The notes under the pieces: model-generated | The model's database searches: none | What the model was told of the DNA's origin: nothing | Seen by the model: the letters and a program-made list of their open reading frames with translations, nothing else | Position numbers and translations under genes: made by a program | Shown: in pieces, positions 1-7,057 of the stretch | Layout: every line of letters begins with the position of its first letter | Numbering within the stretch: the first letter of the stretch is position 1 | Assembly: GCF_000021945.1 (NCBI RefSeq) | Contig: NC_011831.1 | Coordinates: 3,857,353 to 3,921,352, forward strand | From: Chloroflexus aggregans DSM 9485 | GTDB taxonomy: Bacteria > Chloroflexota > Chloroflexia > Chloroflexales > Chloroflexaceae | DNA: 64,000 nt | Reading direction: 5' to 3'

Positions 1-253
1 TACGTTGGGTATCGAGTTCCTCTTGCGCCAAAGCGCGCAATTCGGGATCGTTCTCATCGAGCATCGCCTCGGCCTCAGCAATGGCACGCTGGGCCGCCTG
101 GTATTCGCGGTAGGTAGTAACAATATCTTCTAATTCACGCTGTTCACGCGCATACTGCTGCAAGAGGGTGACATTGGTTGCCACCTCGGGCTGAGCCATA
201 AGCTGAGTCAATTCATCGTAGCGCTGCGCAACAGCTTCAAGCTTATCAAACAT
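1..253 (-). CDS. prfA: Peptide chain release factor 1, N-terminal part (runs off the window)
   Basis: The reverse strand starts at ATG 253 and reads MFDKLEAVAQRYDEL, followed by a charged helical stretch, until the window ends. This matches the N-terminal coiled domain of bacterial RF1, which recognises UAA/UAG stop codons and triggers peptide release on the ribosome. Only about 84 residues are present, so the PXT and GGQ motifs lie outside the window and RF1 versus RF2 rests on the N-terminus alone. An AAGGGA Shine-Dalgarno lies about 9 nt before the ATG. The gene follows rpsU on the same strand but is separated from it by a strong hairpin. Confidence 0.85.
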   Translation of the reverse strand, partial: MFDKLEAVAQRYDELTQLMAQPEVATNVTLLQQYAREQRELEDIVTTYREYQAAQRAIAEAEAMLDENDPELRALAQEELDTQR

Positions 254-357
254 ATGTGACGATCCCTTGGGATGATTTTATCTTTTGGTTAAAAACACTT
301 GCCGGCAAAGCAATGGCTTTTCGTATCACGATCTCTCATGTATTTTCAGATAGTTAG

Positions 358-397
358 TGGCACAATGCGCGCGCAACCGCATCAGCGCATCGTGCCA
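358..397 (-). terminator. Hairpin downstream of rpsU, probable terminator
   Basis: TGGCACAATGCGC (358-370) pairs with GCGCATCGTGCCA (385-397). The result is a 13-bp stem with one G-U pair and a 14-nt loop, about 15 nt after the rpsU stop. No strong U-run follows, so it may be a weak terminator or an mRNA-stabilising 3' structure. Confidence 0.6.
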
Positions 398-411
398 CCG
401 ATAAACGTCTC

Positions 412-615
412 CTACAAACCAAGAGCAGCAGCTTTCGCCAGCTTCTTGCGGCGATTACGTTCGGCGCGGCGGCGCTTCTCTTTGCGCTGCTCGCTCTTCG
501 AGATGAAGTGCATCTTTTCGCGGTAGGTCTTGGTGATTCGCTCGGCAACGACACCTTTATTGAAGCGACGAATCAGTTGTTCTACTGTTTCACCTTCACG
601 ACGTTCAACTCGCAT
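412..615 (-). CDS. rpsU: 30S ribosomal protein S21
   Basis: This 67-residue, very basic protein starts MRVERREGETVEQLIRRF and has an Arg/Lys-rich C-terminal half (EKRRRAERNRRKKLAKA). It is a typical S21, a late-binding small-subunit protein that lies near the anti-Shine-Dalgarno region of 16S rRNA. ATG 615 is chosen because it gives the family's normal N-terminus; a GTG at 642 would add nine unrelated residues. No Shine-Dalgarno precedes ATG 615. A leader ORF with its own strong Shine-Dalgarno ends inside the rpsU start region (605), so translational coupling is possible. A promoter at 789-817 gives a leader of about 165 nt. Confidence 0.95.
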   Translation of the reverse strand: MRVERREGETVEQLIRRFNKGVVAERITKTYREKMHFISKSEQRKEKRRRAERNRRKKLAKAAALGL

Positions 616-718
616 AGCGCTGCTGGATCGGCGGCACGGCACCCACTATCGGCATAGAACTGTCATGCGGCGTGGGGCGTCGCCCAGTTCTATGGTCGTA
701 TCCGCGATCCTCTCTCAT
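605..718 (-). CDS. Possible 37-residue leader ORF overlapping the rpsU start
   Basis: ATG 718 follows GAAGGAGGTG by only 2 nt. It opens a frame starting MREDRGYDHRTGRRP that stops at 605, 11 nt inside rpsU. The product resembles no family I recognise, so a regulatory or coupling role is likelier than a functional peptide. Within it, AGAACTG and CAGTTCT form an inverted repeat that could fold the mRNA ahead of rpsU. The tight Shine-Dalgarno spacing makes efficient initiation uncertain. The strong Shine-Dalgarno is the main evidence that something is translated here. Confidence 0.3.
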   Translation of the reverse strand: MREDRGYDHRTGRRPTPHDSSMPIVGAVPPIQQRYAS

Positions 719-788
719 CACCTCCTTCGTGCTAGATTTGGTGTGCCCCGCAGCAGCGGCAATGCCGTGATCCCTACACCGAAGCAAT

Positions 789-817
789 AGTATACCGGAA
801 GGTTCGCGAAACTGCAA
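789..817 (-). promoter_or_regulatory. Sigma-70-type promoter for rpsU
   Basis: On the minus strand, TTGCAG (817-812) and TATACT (794-789) are separated by exactly 17 nt. Transcription would start near 782 and give rpsU a leader of about 165 nt. Confidence 0.6.
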
Positions 818-827
818 CTCTCCGGTT

Positions 828-2735
828 CTAGGACAATTGTCGTAACACAGCACCGCCATACGCCGGGAGCCACACCTTTCCGGCAACGATTTCGGCAGTT
901 TGCGTGACGAACGCTATGTCCCATGTTCCTGCCGGGAGCGGTATGCTACCGGCCTGTGATGAGTGATGAAGCGCAACCAACCACGTTTCGCCGTTGGCAG
1001 TACACGTATAGGCGAGTTGTCCGTGTTGGTTATCGATGTGGGAAAAGGTGCGCCGACCACGCCAGACTGCCGTTGTAGACCGGCGGAAGGCGCCGAGTCG
1101 ACGGTAAAATGCCAACAGTTCACGATCTTGGGCCTCACCCCACAGCATCGGTAGCCGTGATTCTTCAGGGTGACCACTGCCATCGGCATGGCGAACATCG
1201 CGGCGCTGGCTCAGTCCGACTTCCGTACCGTAGTAGAGAATCGGTGTGTGCGGTAGTGTGTATTGACAGAGGGCGGCGAGCCGGAGCCGCCGGGTATCAC
1301 CACGGACCACCCACAAAAAGCGGTTCATATCGTGGTTGTCGAGGAAACTGGGCAAAGCGAAGCCGGTGGGGAAGTATGCCAAATGACGTTGGAGAAAGAC
1401 GGCGAAAGCGCTGGCGTTCATTTCATCGAAAGCGAAGAAACGACGCAACGCTTGCAACAGCAAGAAATCGAGACACCCATCGAGCCGACCGTAATACGAG
1501 CGCAGAACGTCAGCCGTATCGACTGCTTCACCGAGCAAGACACAATCAGGTTTGACGGTACGCATTGCAGCCCGAAAGACCGTCCAGAAATCGTGTGAGG
1601 GGCCAATGGTATAGTCGAGCCGGTAGCCGTCTATTCCCTGTTCGAGCCAGTAACGAGCCGCATCGATCATAAATTGTCGTGCTGCCGGATGGTCGAGGTC
1701 GAGTTGTGGCAATTCGTGTACGCCAAAAAACGAGACGTAGTGGTCGGGGTAGCGGGTAAAAATAAACCAATCGCGTTCTGGGCTGGTCGGGTCACTGATT
1801 GCACGTTGGAAGATGGGGTGTTGGTTCGAGAAATGGTTGGCGGTGAAGTCGAGGAGCACGCGCAGGCCGCGATCATGAGCGGCGGCAAGTAGCTGTTGCA
1901 GATCGGTCATAGTGCCTAACCGCGGCTCGACGCTGTAGTAATCGGTAGCATCGTAGCCGTGGTGAGACGGTGAAGGAAAGAGTGGGGAGAGCCAAATCGC
2001 AGTTGTGCCCAGACTGGCCATATAGTCGAGCTGAGCGGTAATACCGGCTAACGTACCCCCGTAAATTCCCATCGGTGTCGGTGGATCGGCGAATTGCCGA
2101 CCGGGGCCGGGGTGAAAACGGTCGACAAAGATATGGTAGATCAGCGCTTCATCGAGCCACGCCGGTGTTCCCTCATCACCGACGCGGTAGGCACACGTGC
2201 GGGGCCGACGGTAGAACGTGAGGTTGAACTCGGCGCCCATCTCGCGCAGATAGTGATCGCCGGGGCCGGGTTGCCCGATCACACTCCCATCGCCTTCAGT
2301 CGCGCCGATCACTTCGCTATACCATAGCGAACCCTTGCCTTCACTTAGCCACGCTTCAATCCGATAACGCACGACGGTGCCGGTGGGCTGGGGAGGTAAC
2401 TCAATCATCCATTCTTCGGCATACCCCCACAGTAAGGTGTCCCACTGACTGGCGATCCGATGACCGGGAGCTACTGCACTGCCGGGCGCAGACTGACCGC
2501 GCTGCCCCGCCGGTTCGCTGCCATCGGTGGTGTAGTAGACACTGACGTGATCGGCAGTAATCGAGGGACCAAGAGTCACAAATAGCCGCACCGGCTCACC
2601 GGCTTTGGGGGCAGATGGTTCCATACGGTAGCGGTGCGAAATACCGGCCAATTCAGCGCGCACATAACCAAGCCGGCGGCTGTCGGTGGCCATCGTGCCA
2701 AAAATAAAATCGGCAGAAACGTGTATCTGTTCCAC
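828..2735 (-). CDS. GH13 alpha-amylase-family glycosidase (cyclomaltodextrinase/neopullulanase-like)
   Basis: This 635-residue protein has a beta-rich N-terminal half (about 1-190) followed by a GH13 TIM barrel. The four GH13 regions are present: DFTANH (H301), GYRLD (nucleophile D374), LLGE (acid/base E403) and FLDNHD (D469). No signal peptide is evident, so it probably acts in the cytoplasm on imported maltodextrins or cyclodextrins. An accessory N-terminal domain before the barrel is typical of neopullulanase and cyclomaltodextrinase, but the exact substrate cannot be read from sequence. The start is GTG 2735, with GAGG about 10 nt upstream. It is the last gene of the sugar-importer operon, 60 nt after the MalG-like permease. 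Confidence 0.9.
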   Translation of the reverse strand: MEQIHVSADFIFGTMATDSRRLGYVRAELAGISHRYRMEPSAPKAGEPVRLFVTLGPSITADHVSVYYTTDGSEPAGQRGQSAPGSAVAPGHRIASQWDTLLWGYAEEWMIELPPQPTGTVVRYRIEAWLSEGKGSLWYSEVIGATEGDGSVIGQPGPGDHYLREMGAEFNLTFYRRPRTCAYRVGDEGTPAWLDEALIYHIFVDRFHPGPGRQFADPPTPMGIYGGTLAGITAQLDYMASLGTTAIWLSPLFPSPSHHGYDATDYYSVEPRLGTMTDLQQLLAAAHDRGLRVLLDFTANHFSNQHPIFQRAISDPTSPERDWFIFTRYPDHYVSFFGVHELPQLDLDHPAARQFMIDAARYWLEQGIDGYRLDYTIGPSHDFWTVFRAAMRTVKPDCVLLGEAVDTADVLRSYYGRLDGCLDFLLLQALRRFFAFDEMNASAFAVFLQRHLAYFPTGFALPSFLDNHDMNRFLWVVRGDTRRLRLAALCQYTLPHTPILYYGTEVGLSQRRDVRHADGSGHPEESRLPMLWGEAQDRELLAFYRRLGAFRRSTTAVWRGRRTFSHIDNQHGQLAYTCTANGETWLVALHHSSQAGSIPLPAGTWDIAFVTQTAEIVAGKVWLPAYGGAVLRQLS

Positions 2736-2795
2736 AGTGATCGATCCTCTAGTAGACAGTACTACTTTGGCGACGGTGCAGTGTCGCTATCGAGA

Positions 2796-3896
2796 TTACC
2801 CCTTCACACCACCTAGGGTTAGCCCACCGACGATATACTGCTGCAACAGCAGATAGACAATCGCTACCGGCAGCGACAACAAGATCGAAAACGCAGCGAA
2901 ACGCGACCACGGAATTTGTCCGGCGTACTGGCCGGTCATGTTGTAAAGGGACATCGCCAACGTAAAATCTTTAGGGTCGGTGAGGAACTGCCACGACAAA
3001 AAGAACTCGGTCCAACCGCCGGCAAAGCCCAGAAACCCGGTCACGGCTAATGCAGGAGTAGCCAGCGGCAACACTATCTGAAAGAAGACCTGATTAGGAG
3101 AAGCACCATCGATAATCGCAGCTTCTTCCAGCTCTTTCGGAATGGTATCGAGATACCCCTTAAGGTTCCAAATTGCAAACGGTAGGGCGCCTGATACCAT
3201 CGCAATACCGACCCCAAGCAACGAATTGCGCAACACAAACACGTCGCTCCGTGCTGGAGTTAACCCGCCATAGATCAAACCAAGACTAATAACTAAGCCC
3301 ACCGCGCCGAAGAAATAGTTGCCCGGCCCGGCAGAACCTAAGCGAATAGCCGGAGCAACGGCGAATATGGTTAGTCCAAGGAGCATCAGACCGGCCAGGA
3401 TCAACACGATACTCATTATCGCACTACTAATGCGGATACTATTGAGCAGTGCGAAGAGCGGGGCAATAGTAGCGACACTCGGCAAGACGGTAATCGCCAG
3501 CACGGCAATCATCATAAACTGGCGACCGGGAAATTTAAACCGCGAGAACGCATACGCTGCACTGACGCCGACAAGTAACGAAAATGCCGATACGCCACCG
3601 GCAAGGCGAACACTGTTAAAGGCCAACTCGGCGAACGTCACCGGATTGGCGGTTGGGCGGTCGAGCACCTGCAAATACGCTTGGAGGGACGCGCCGGGGG
3701 GGATCAGGTTCAGCTCGGTGGGACGCGAGATGTTCCGTGGATCGAGCGACATACTTACAATCCAAAGGATGGGAAACAGCACCGTTGCGGCGATAAACAG
3801 ACAGATCGCCTGCAAGATCAGTTGCTGCCACCACTTTAACCGACGACCGGCGGAGGTACTGCCTGAACGGCGAGGATGAGCAGTTACACTAGACAT
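2796..3896 (-). CDS. Maltodextrin-type ABC permease, MalG-like, enlarged
   Basis: This is an inner-membrane permease subunit of a CUT1 sugar importer. It carries the EAA loop that contacts the ATPase (EEAAIIDGASPNQVF, residues about 258-271) and ends in the usual YIVGGLTLGGVKG. ATG 3896 is chosen over 3914 because GGAGAG lies 7 nt upstream and it overlaps the malF-like stop by only 8 nt. At 366 residues it is about 70 longer than a typical MalG. The extra material (about 156-222) lies between the third helix and the segment before the EAA loop, and contains two additional hydrophobic stretches. No ATPase gene is in this operon, so a shared MsmX-type ATPase encoded elsewhere is inferred. Confidence 0.92.
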   Translation of the reverse strand: MSSVTAHPRRSGSTSAGRRLKWWQQLILQAICLFIAATVLFPILWIVSMSLDPRNISRPTELNLIPPGASLQAYLQVLDRPTANPVTFAELAFNSVRLAGGVSAFSLLVGVSAAYAFSRFKFPGRQFMMIAVLAITVLPSVATIAPLFALLNSIRISSAIMSIVLILAGLMLLGLTIFAVAPAIRLGSAGPGNYFFGAVGLVISLGLIYGGLTPARSDVFVLRNSLLGVGIAMVSGALPFAIWNLKGYLDTIPKELEEAAIIDGASPNQVFFQIVLPLATPALAVTGFLGFAGGWTEFFLSWQFLTDPKDFTLAMSLYNMTGQYAGQIPWSRFAAFSILLSLPVAIVYLLLQQYIVGGLTLGGVKG

Positions 3897-4968
3897 CGTA
3901 GCTCTCCGTGGCACGCGAAATCTTGTTGGTAATTAAGAAGATCGGGATCAGCACCAGCGCAATGATTACCGAGAAAGCGGCTGCGACGCCGTAGAGTTGG
4001 TTAACGTTGATCAGCTTAAACGCCTGCGTCACCATGATCTCGGTACGACCGAGTGGCCCACCACCGCTCATAAAATAGATCACGTGGAAGAGGTTAAATG
4101 TCGTTACAATTCCAACCATTGCAGCCGGAACCATTGCCGGACGTAGCAATGGCAGGGTGATCCGCCAAAACTGCTGTATCCCGGTTGCACCGTCAATACT
4201 CGCCGCTTCGTACATCTCTTTTGGGATCGACTGCAACGCACCGGTGGCGACGATAGTCATAAACGGCCAACCGAGCCAAATGTTGGCGATGAGCATTGCG
4301 TAATAGCTGAGCGGTAGGCCAATGCCGGGAATAGGGTCTTGGATCTGATTAAACCAGCGGATTTGGACCGGATCGAAGCCAAAGGGGGTGACAATAAGGT
4401 TGATCAATTGGTTGATCGAACCATACTGATCATCAAACATGTTACGCCAGACGGTGGCAACCACAATATTGGGTAACACCATCGGTAAAATATAAATAGC
4501 ACGGTAGATTTTACGTCCCCAAAGACCTTCTACATTCAGCAGGACAGCAATAATGATACCAAGTGCAACGTGAAACCCAACATTTGAGAAGGTCCACCAT
4601 AGATTAAATGCAAGTAATCGCCAAAAGTCAAAGTTACCGCCCAGTCGAGCAACGAATTGGGGGTTGTTGGTAATAATATCGAGATAATTTTTGAAGCCAA
4701 CGTATTGAGCTGGGCGGTAGTTAGGTGGCGTAGTTCCATTAGGACCAAAAGGGTTGAGGGTTTGCTTGCCCTCTTCTTTGATTACCCCGTAATCGGTAAA
4801 CGACATCCAGACTTGAAATGCCAGCGGGTAGAAGGTAACGACCAGCATAATGATCAGTGCCGGCAACAGGTAGATAAGCGGGGTACGTAATTGTTTCCAT
4901 CCCTCACGCAGGGCCGATCGCGACGTCTGTGCCGATGGTGAGGCCAGCTCCGGGTTCGTGATTGCCAT
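3889..4968 (-). CDS. Maltodextrin-type ABC permease, MalF-like
   Basis: This 359-residue protein is the partner permease of the CUT1 importer. It has an N-terminal cytoplasmic segment, a first helix (LIYLLPALIIMLVVTFYPLA), a long extracytoplasmic insert between helices 1 and 2, and an EAA loop (EMYEAASIDGATGIQQFW) near the C-terminus. ATG 4968 has AGAGG upstream; a TTG two codons earlier is less likely. It overlaps the MalG-like gene, so the two are translationally coupled. A strong hairpin separates it from the binding-protein gene upstream. Confidence 0.92.
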   Translation of the reverse strand: MAITNPELASPSAQTSRSALREGWKQLRTPLIYLLPALIIMLVVTFYPLAFQVWMSFTDYGVIKEEGKQTLNPFGPNGTTPPNYRPAQYVGFKNYLDIITNNPQFVARLGGNFDFWRLLAFNLWWTFSNVGFHVALGIIIAVLLNVEGLWGRKIYRAIYILPMVLPNIVVATVWRNMFDDQYGSINQLINLIVTPFGFDPVQIRWFNQIQDPIPGIGLPLSYYAMLIANIWLGWPFMTIVATGALQSIPKEMYEAASIDGATGIQQFWRITLPLLRPAMVPAAMVGIVTTFNLFHVIYFMSGGGPLGRTEIMVTQAFKLINVNQLYGVAAAFSVIIALVLIPIFLITNKISRATESYDV

Positions 4969-5013
4969 ATGCAATTCCTCTCACGGTTGGACTTGGTGCC
5001 GATAATGATACCA

Positions 5014-5045
5014 TTGCCGGCTCCTCAGTGTCGAGGAGCCGGCAA
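5014..5045 (-). promoter_or_regulatory. Intercistronic hairpin between binding protein and permease genes
   Basis: TTGCCGGCTCCTC (5014-5026) and GAGGAGCCGGCAA (5033-5045) form a perfect 13-bp stem around a 6-nt loop. It begins 11 nt after the binding-protein stop and lies 45 nt before malF. No U-run follows. In mal-type operons such hairpins protect the upstream binding-protein mRNA and reduce read-through into permease genes; that role is inferred here. Confidence 0.75.
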
Positions 5046-5056
5046 GGTACAGGTAT

Positions 5057-6292
5057 TTACTTACCGTTTGCGGTGTTCATCAGCGCACAGGCTTCGGCCA
5101 CAGCCGCAGCCGGATCGGCGCCACCATCGAGCACCTTCGTCATAGCGTCGCCAAAGGGGCCCCAGTAGTTGTCGAGTTCAGGAATCTGTGGCCGTGGTAC
5201 ACCGGTTGCCGAAGCCTGGGCAAACGCTTGCACCAGTGGGTCGGAAATCTGAACTTTGGTGCTTACCGGCACATGACCGGCCTCGTCGACATATACCTTC
5301 ATCGACTCAGGGCTGGTCAGGAACATTGCTAATGCGACGGCACCGGCAATGTTCTGGCTGTTGATGCTCACGTAGAAGCCATCAACACCGGTGAGCGGCC
5401 CGGCAGGTTTGGTAGCGCCCGGCATCGGTGCCACACCGAGGTTATCGCCTAACACGGCGCGGTAGTCACCGAGTACCCAAGGGCCGTTGATGATCATGTC
5501 GGCCTTGCCATCCTTGAACAACGAATCGGCCTGCCCACCGTCGGTCGAGAAGGTGACGGTTGGCACCTCCTTCAACGCCTTGAGGTAGGCGAACCACTCA
5601 GGACCACCGGCCTGATCGGCAATGCACTTGCCGTTATTATCCATCAGTTGGCCGCCAAATGCCTGCAACCAGCCGAAATTGTGGTAGGCATTCTGGTTGA
5701 GCACCAGCGTCTTGCCCTCTTTGACCATGGCCAACAGCTCATCGGTCGTTGTTGGCGGGTTTGTAATCTTGCTCTTGTTGTAATAGAGTGCTACCGCCTT
5801 GAACGACTCGGGAATACCGTACAGCTTGCCATTGAGCGACATACCGGCCACACCGGTCGGCGCGACGTCGGTCAGCATGCTCTGATACTCGCTGAGATCG
5901 GCCAAGACGCCGGCGCGAATCTGGCTACCGAGACTATCGTTCGGGGCAATGAACATATCAGGCCCACCACCGGACGATACTTCGTTGTTGAACTTGTTGA
6001 AAATCTGGTCGAACGGGATTTGCAACACATTGATGGTAGCCTGCGGATACGCGGCACGGGCACGGTCGATCAGTATATTGATGGCCTTCTCTTCGGCACT
6101 GCCGGTCCCGTAGGCGTGCCAGAGCGTGACAGTACCGGTAATCGCCATTCCGCCGGTAGCAGGTTGGCTAGCAGCAGTCGGTTGAGCGGGGGCCGATGTT
6201 GGCTGAGCGGGAGTGGGAGCTGAACCGCAAGCAGCGAGGAAGGTAGCGAACAGAGCGAGCAGGGTAAGCAGTGAAAACGTCGAACGCTTCAC
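5057..6292 (-). CDS. Sugar-binding lipoprotein of the ABC importer (MalE-like)
   Basis: This 411-residue extracellular solute-binding protein (family 1) has a lipoprotein signal peptide with lipobox LAAC at about 19-22. A Pro/Ala/Thr-rich linker follows, then a mature part starting TVTLWHAYGTGSAEEKAI, as in maltose/maltodextrin-binding proteins. It captures oligosaccharide outside the membrane and delivers it to the MalF/MalG-like permeases. The start is GTG 6292, with a perfect AAAGGAGG five nt upstream; the longer frame would spoil the signal peptide. It lies 75 nt after the marR gene and may share its promoter. Confidence 0.93.
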   Translation of the reverse strand: MKRSTFSLLTLLALFATFLAACGSAPTPAQPTSAPAQPTAASQPATGGMAITGTVTLWHAYGTGSAEEKAINILIDRARAAYPQATINVLQIPFDQIFNKFNNEVSSGGGPDMFIAPNDSLGSQIRAGVLADLSEYQSMLTDVAPTGVAGMSLNGKLYGIPESFKAVALYYNKSKITNPPTTTDELLAMVKEGKTLVLNQNAYHNFGWLQAFGGQLMDNNGKCIADQAGGPEWFAYLKALKEVPTVTFSTDGGQADSLFKDGKADMIINGPWVLGDYRAVLGDNLGVAPMPGATKPAGPLTGVDGFYVSINSQNIAGAVALAMFLTSPESMKVYVDEAGHVPVSTKVQISDPLVQAFAQASATGVPRPQIPELDNYWGPFGDAMTKVLDGGADPAAAVAEACALMNTANGK

Positions 6293-6367
6293 AAGTTCCT
6301 CCTTTGTTCGAGGCAACAGTGCCTGATCAACCATACAACACCGTTCGAGAGTTGTTGAGTACGCGCA

Positions 6368-6856
6368 TTACCGATCATCGACAGATTCGAGCGATAGATC
6401 ACCTCCCTTTGTATCAAGCTTACCGTGCTGCGAGATGTTCAATTGGTGGCGGAGTTTGAGTAGCAAGCGGGTGAGCGTATCGCGCTCAGCTTGATCAAGC
6501 ACCGACCACCGTCGGATAAGCGATTCACTGTGAGCTGCTCGTACCTTTGCCAGATGTAACCGACCCTTTGGCGTGAGAACGATCCGCTGAACCCGCCGAT
6601 CGGTTGGATCCGCTACTCGTTCAACGTACTGAAGGGCGCACAACCGATCGACCAGGCGCGTGGTACTGCTTTTGTCGATCAAAAGATAGTGGCTCAGATC
6701 CGACAACCGCACCCCGTGGTGTTCATCCAGCAGCAACAGTGCTGCGTACTGGGTAGGATTGAGCTGGAATTGGCGTAACACGCGACGATCGCCATCGTCC
6801 AGCAGAACATAAATTTCTTGGATCATACGGTGCTGCTCGATGCCGGATGGCGCCAT
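6368..6856 (-). CDS. MarR-family transcriptional regulator
   Basis: This 162-residue winged-helix protein has a recognition helix region at LSHYLLIDKSSTTRLVDRL and the MarR wing signature DPTDRRVQRIVLTPKG. Such proteins dimerise and bind palindromic operators, usually repressing their own operon until a ligand binds. It is the first gene of the transporter-amylase operon. Its promoter contains the inverted repeat GACAA-N4-TTGTC (6924-6937), a reasonable autoregulatory operator. The ligand is unknown; a sugar or sugar-linked signal is inferred only from position. Confidence 0.9.
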   Translation of the reverse strand: MAPSGIEQHRMIQEIYVLLDDGDRRVLRQFQLNPTQYAALLLLDEHHGVRLSDLSHYLLIDKSSTTRLVDRLCALQYVERVADPTDRRVQRIVLTPKGRLHLAKVRAAHSESLIRRWSVLDQAERDTLTRLLLKLRHQLNISQHGKLDTKGGDLSLESVDDR

Positions 6857-6877
6857 AGAATTGCTTTGTTGTCAATC

Positions 6878-6902
6878 GAATTGTTGTATTTTGAATTATT
6901 GT
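6878..6902. repeat. Short direct repeats in the marR leader
   Basis: GAATTGTTGT (6878-6887) and GAATTATTGT (6893-6902) are spaced 15 bp apart. A diverged third half (GAATTGC) lies at 6858. They sit between the marR promoter and its start codon and could be additional regulator-binding half-sites. Confidence 0.35.
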
Positions 6903-6909
6903 GAAAGCG

Positions 6910-6939
6910 ATTATATCCTATGAGACAACTGTTTGTCAA
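6910..6939 (-). promoter_or_regulatory. Near-consensus promoter with operator for the marR-sugar importer operon
   Basis: The minus strand carries consensus TTGACA (6939-6934) and TATAAT (6915-6910) with an 18-nt spacer. The inverted repeat GACAA-CTGT-TTGTC (6924-6937 on the plus strand) covers the -35 edge and spacer, where a bound dimer would block RNA polymerase. Confidence 0.75.
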
Positions 6940-7057
6940 GCAGTGACGTAGTGCCTCTGCTGCCGAAGCCGATGTGCTTCCCGGTGCTTATCGATGCGGT
7001 TCAGAAACGGGTATAATACGAGTTAGAATCTGTGATTACGATTGTTGTTTGGTTTGT

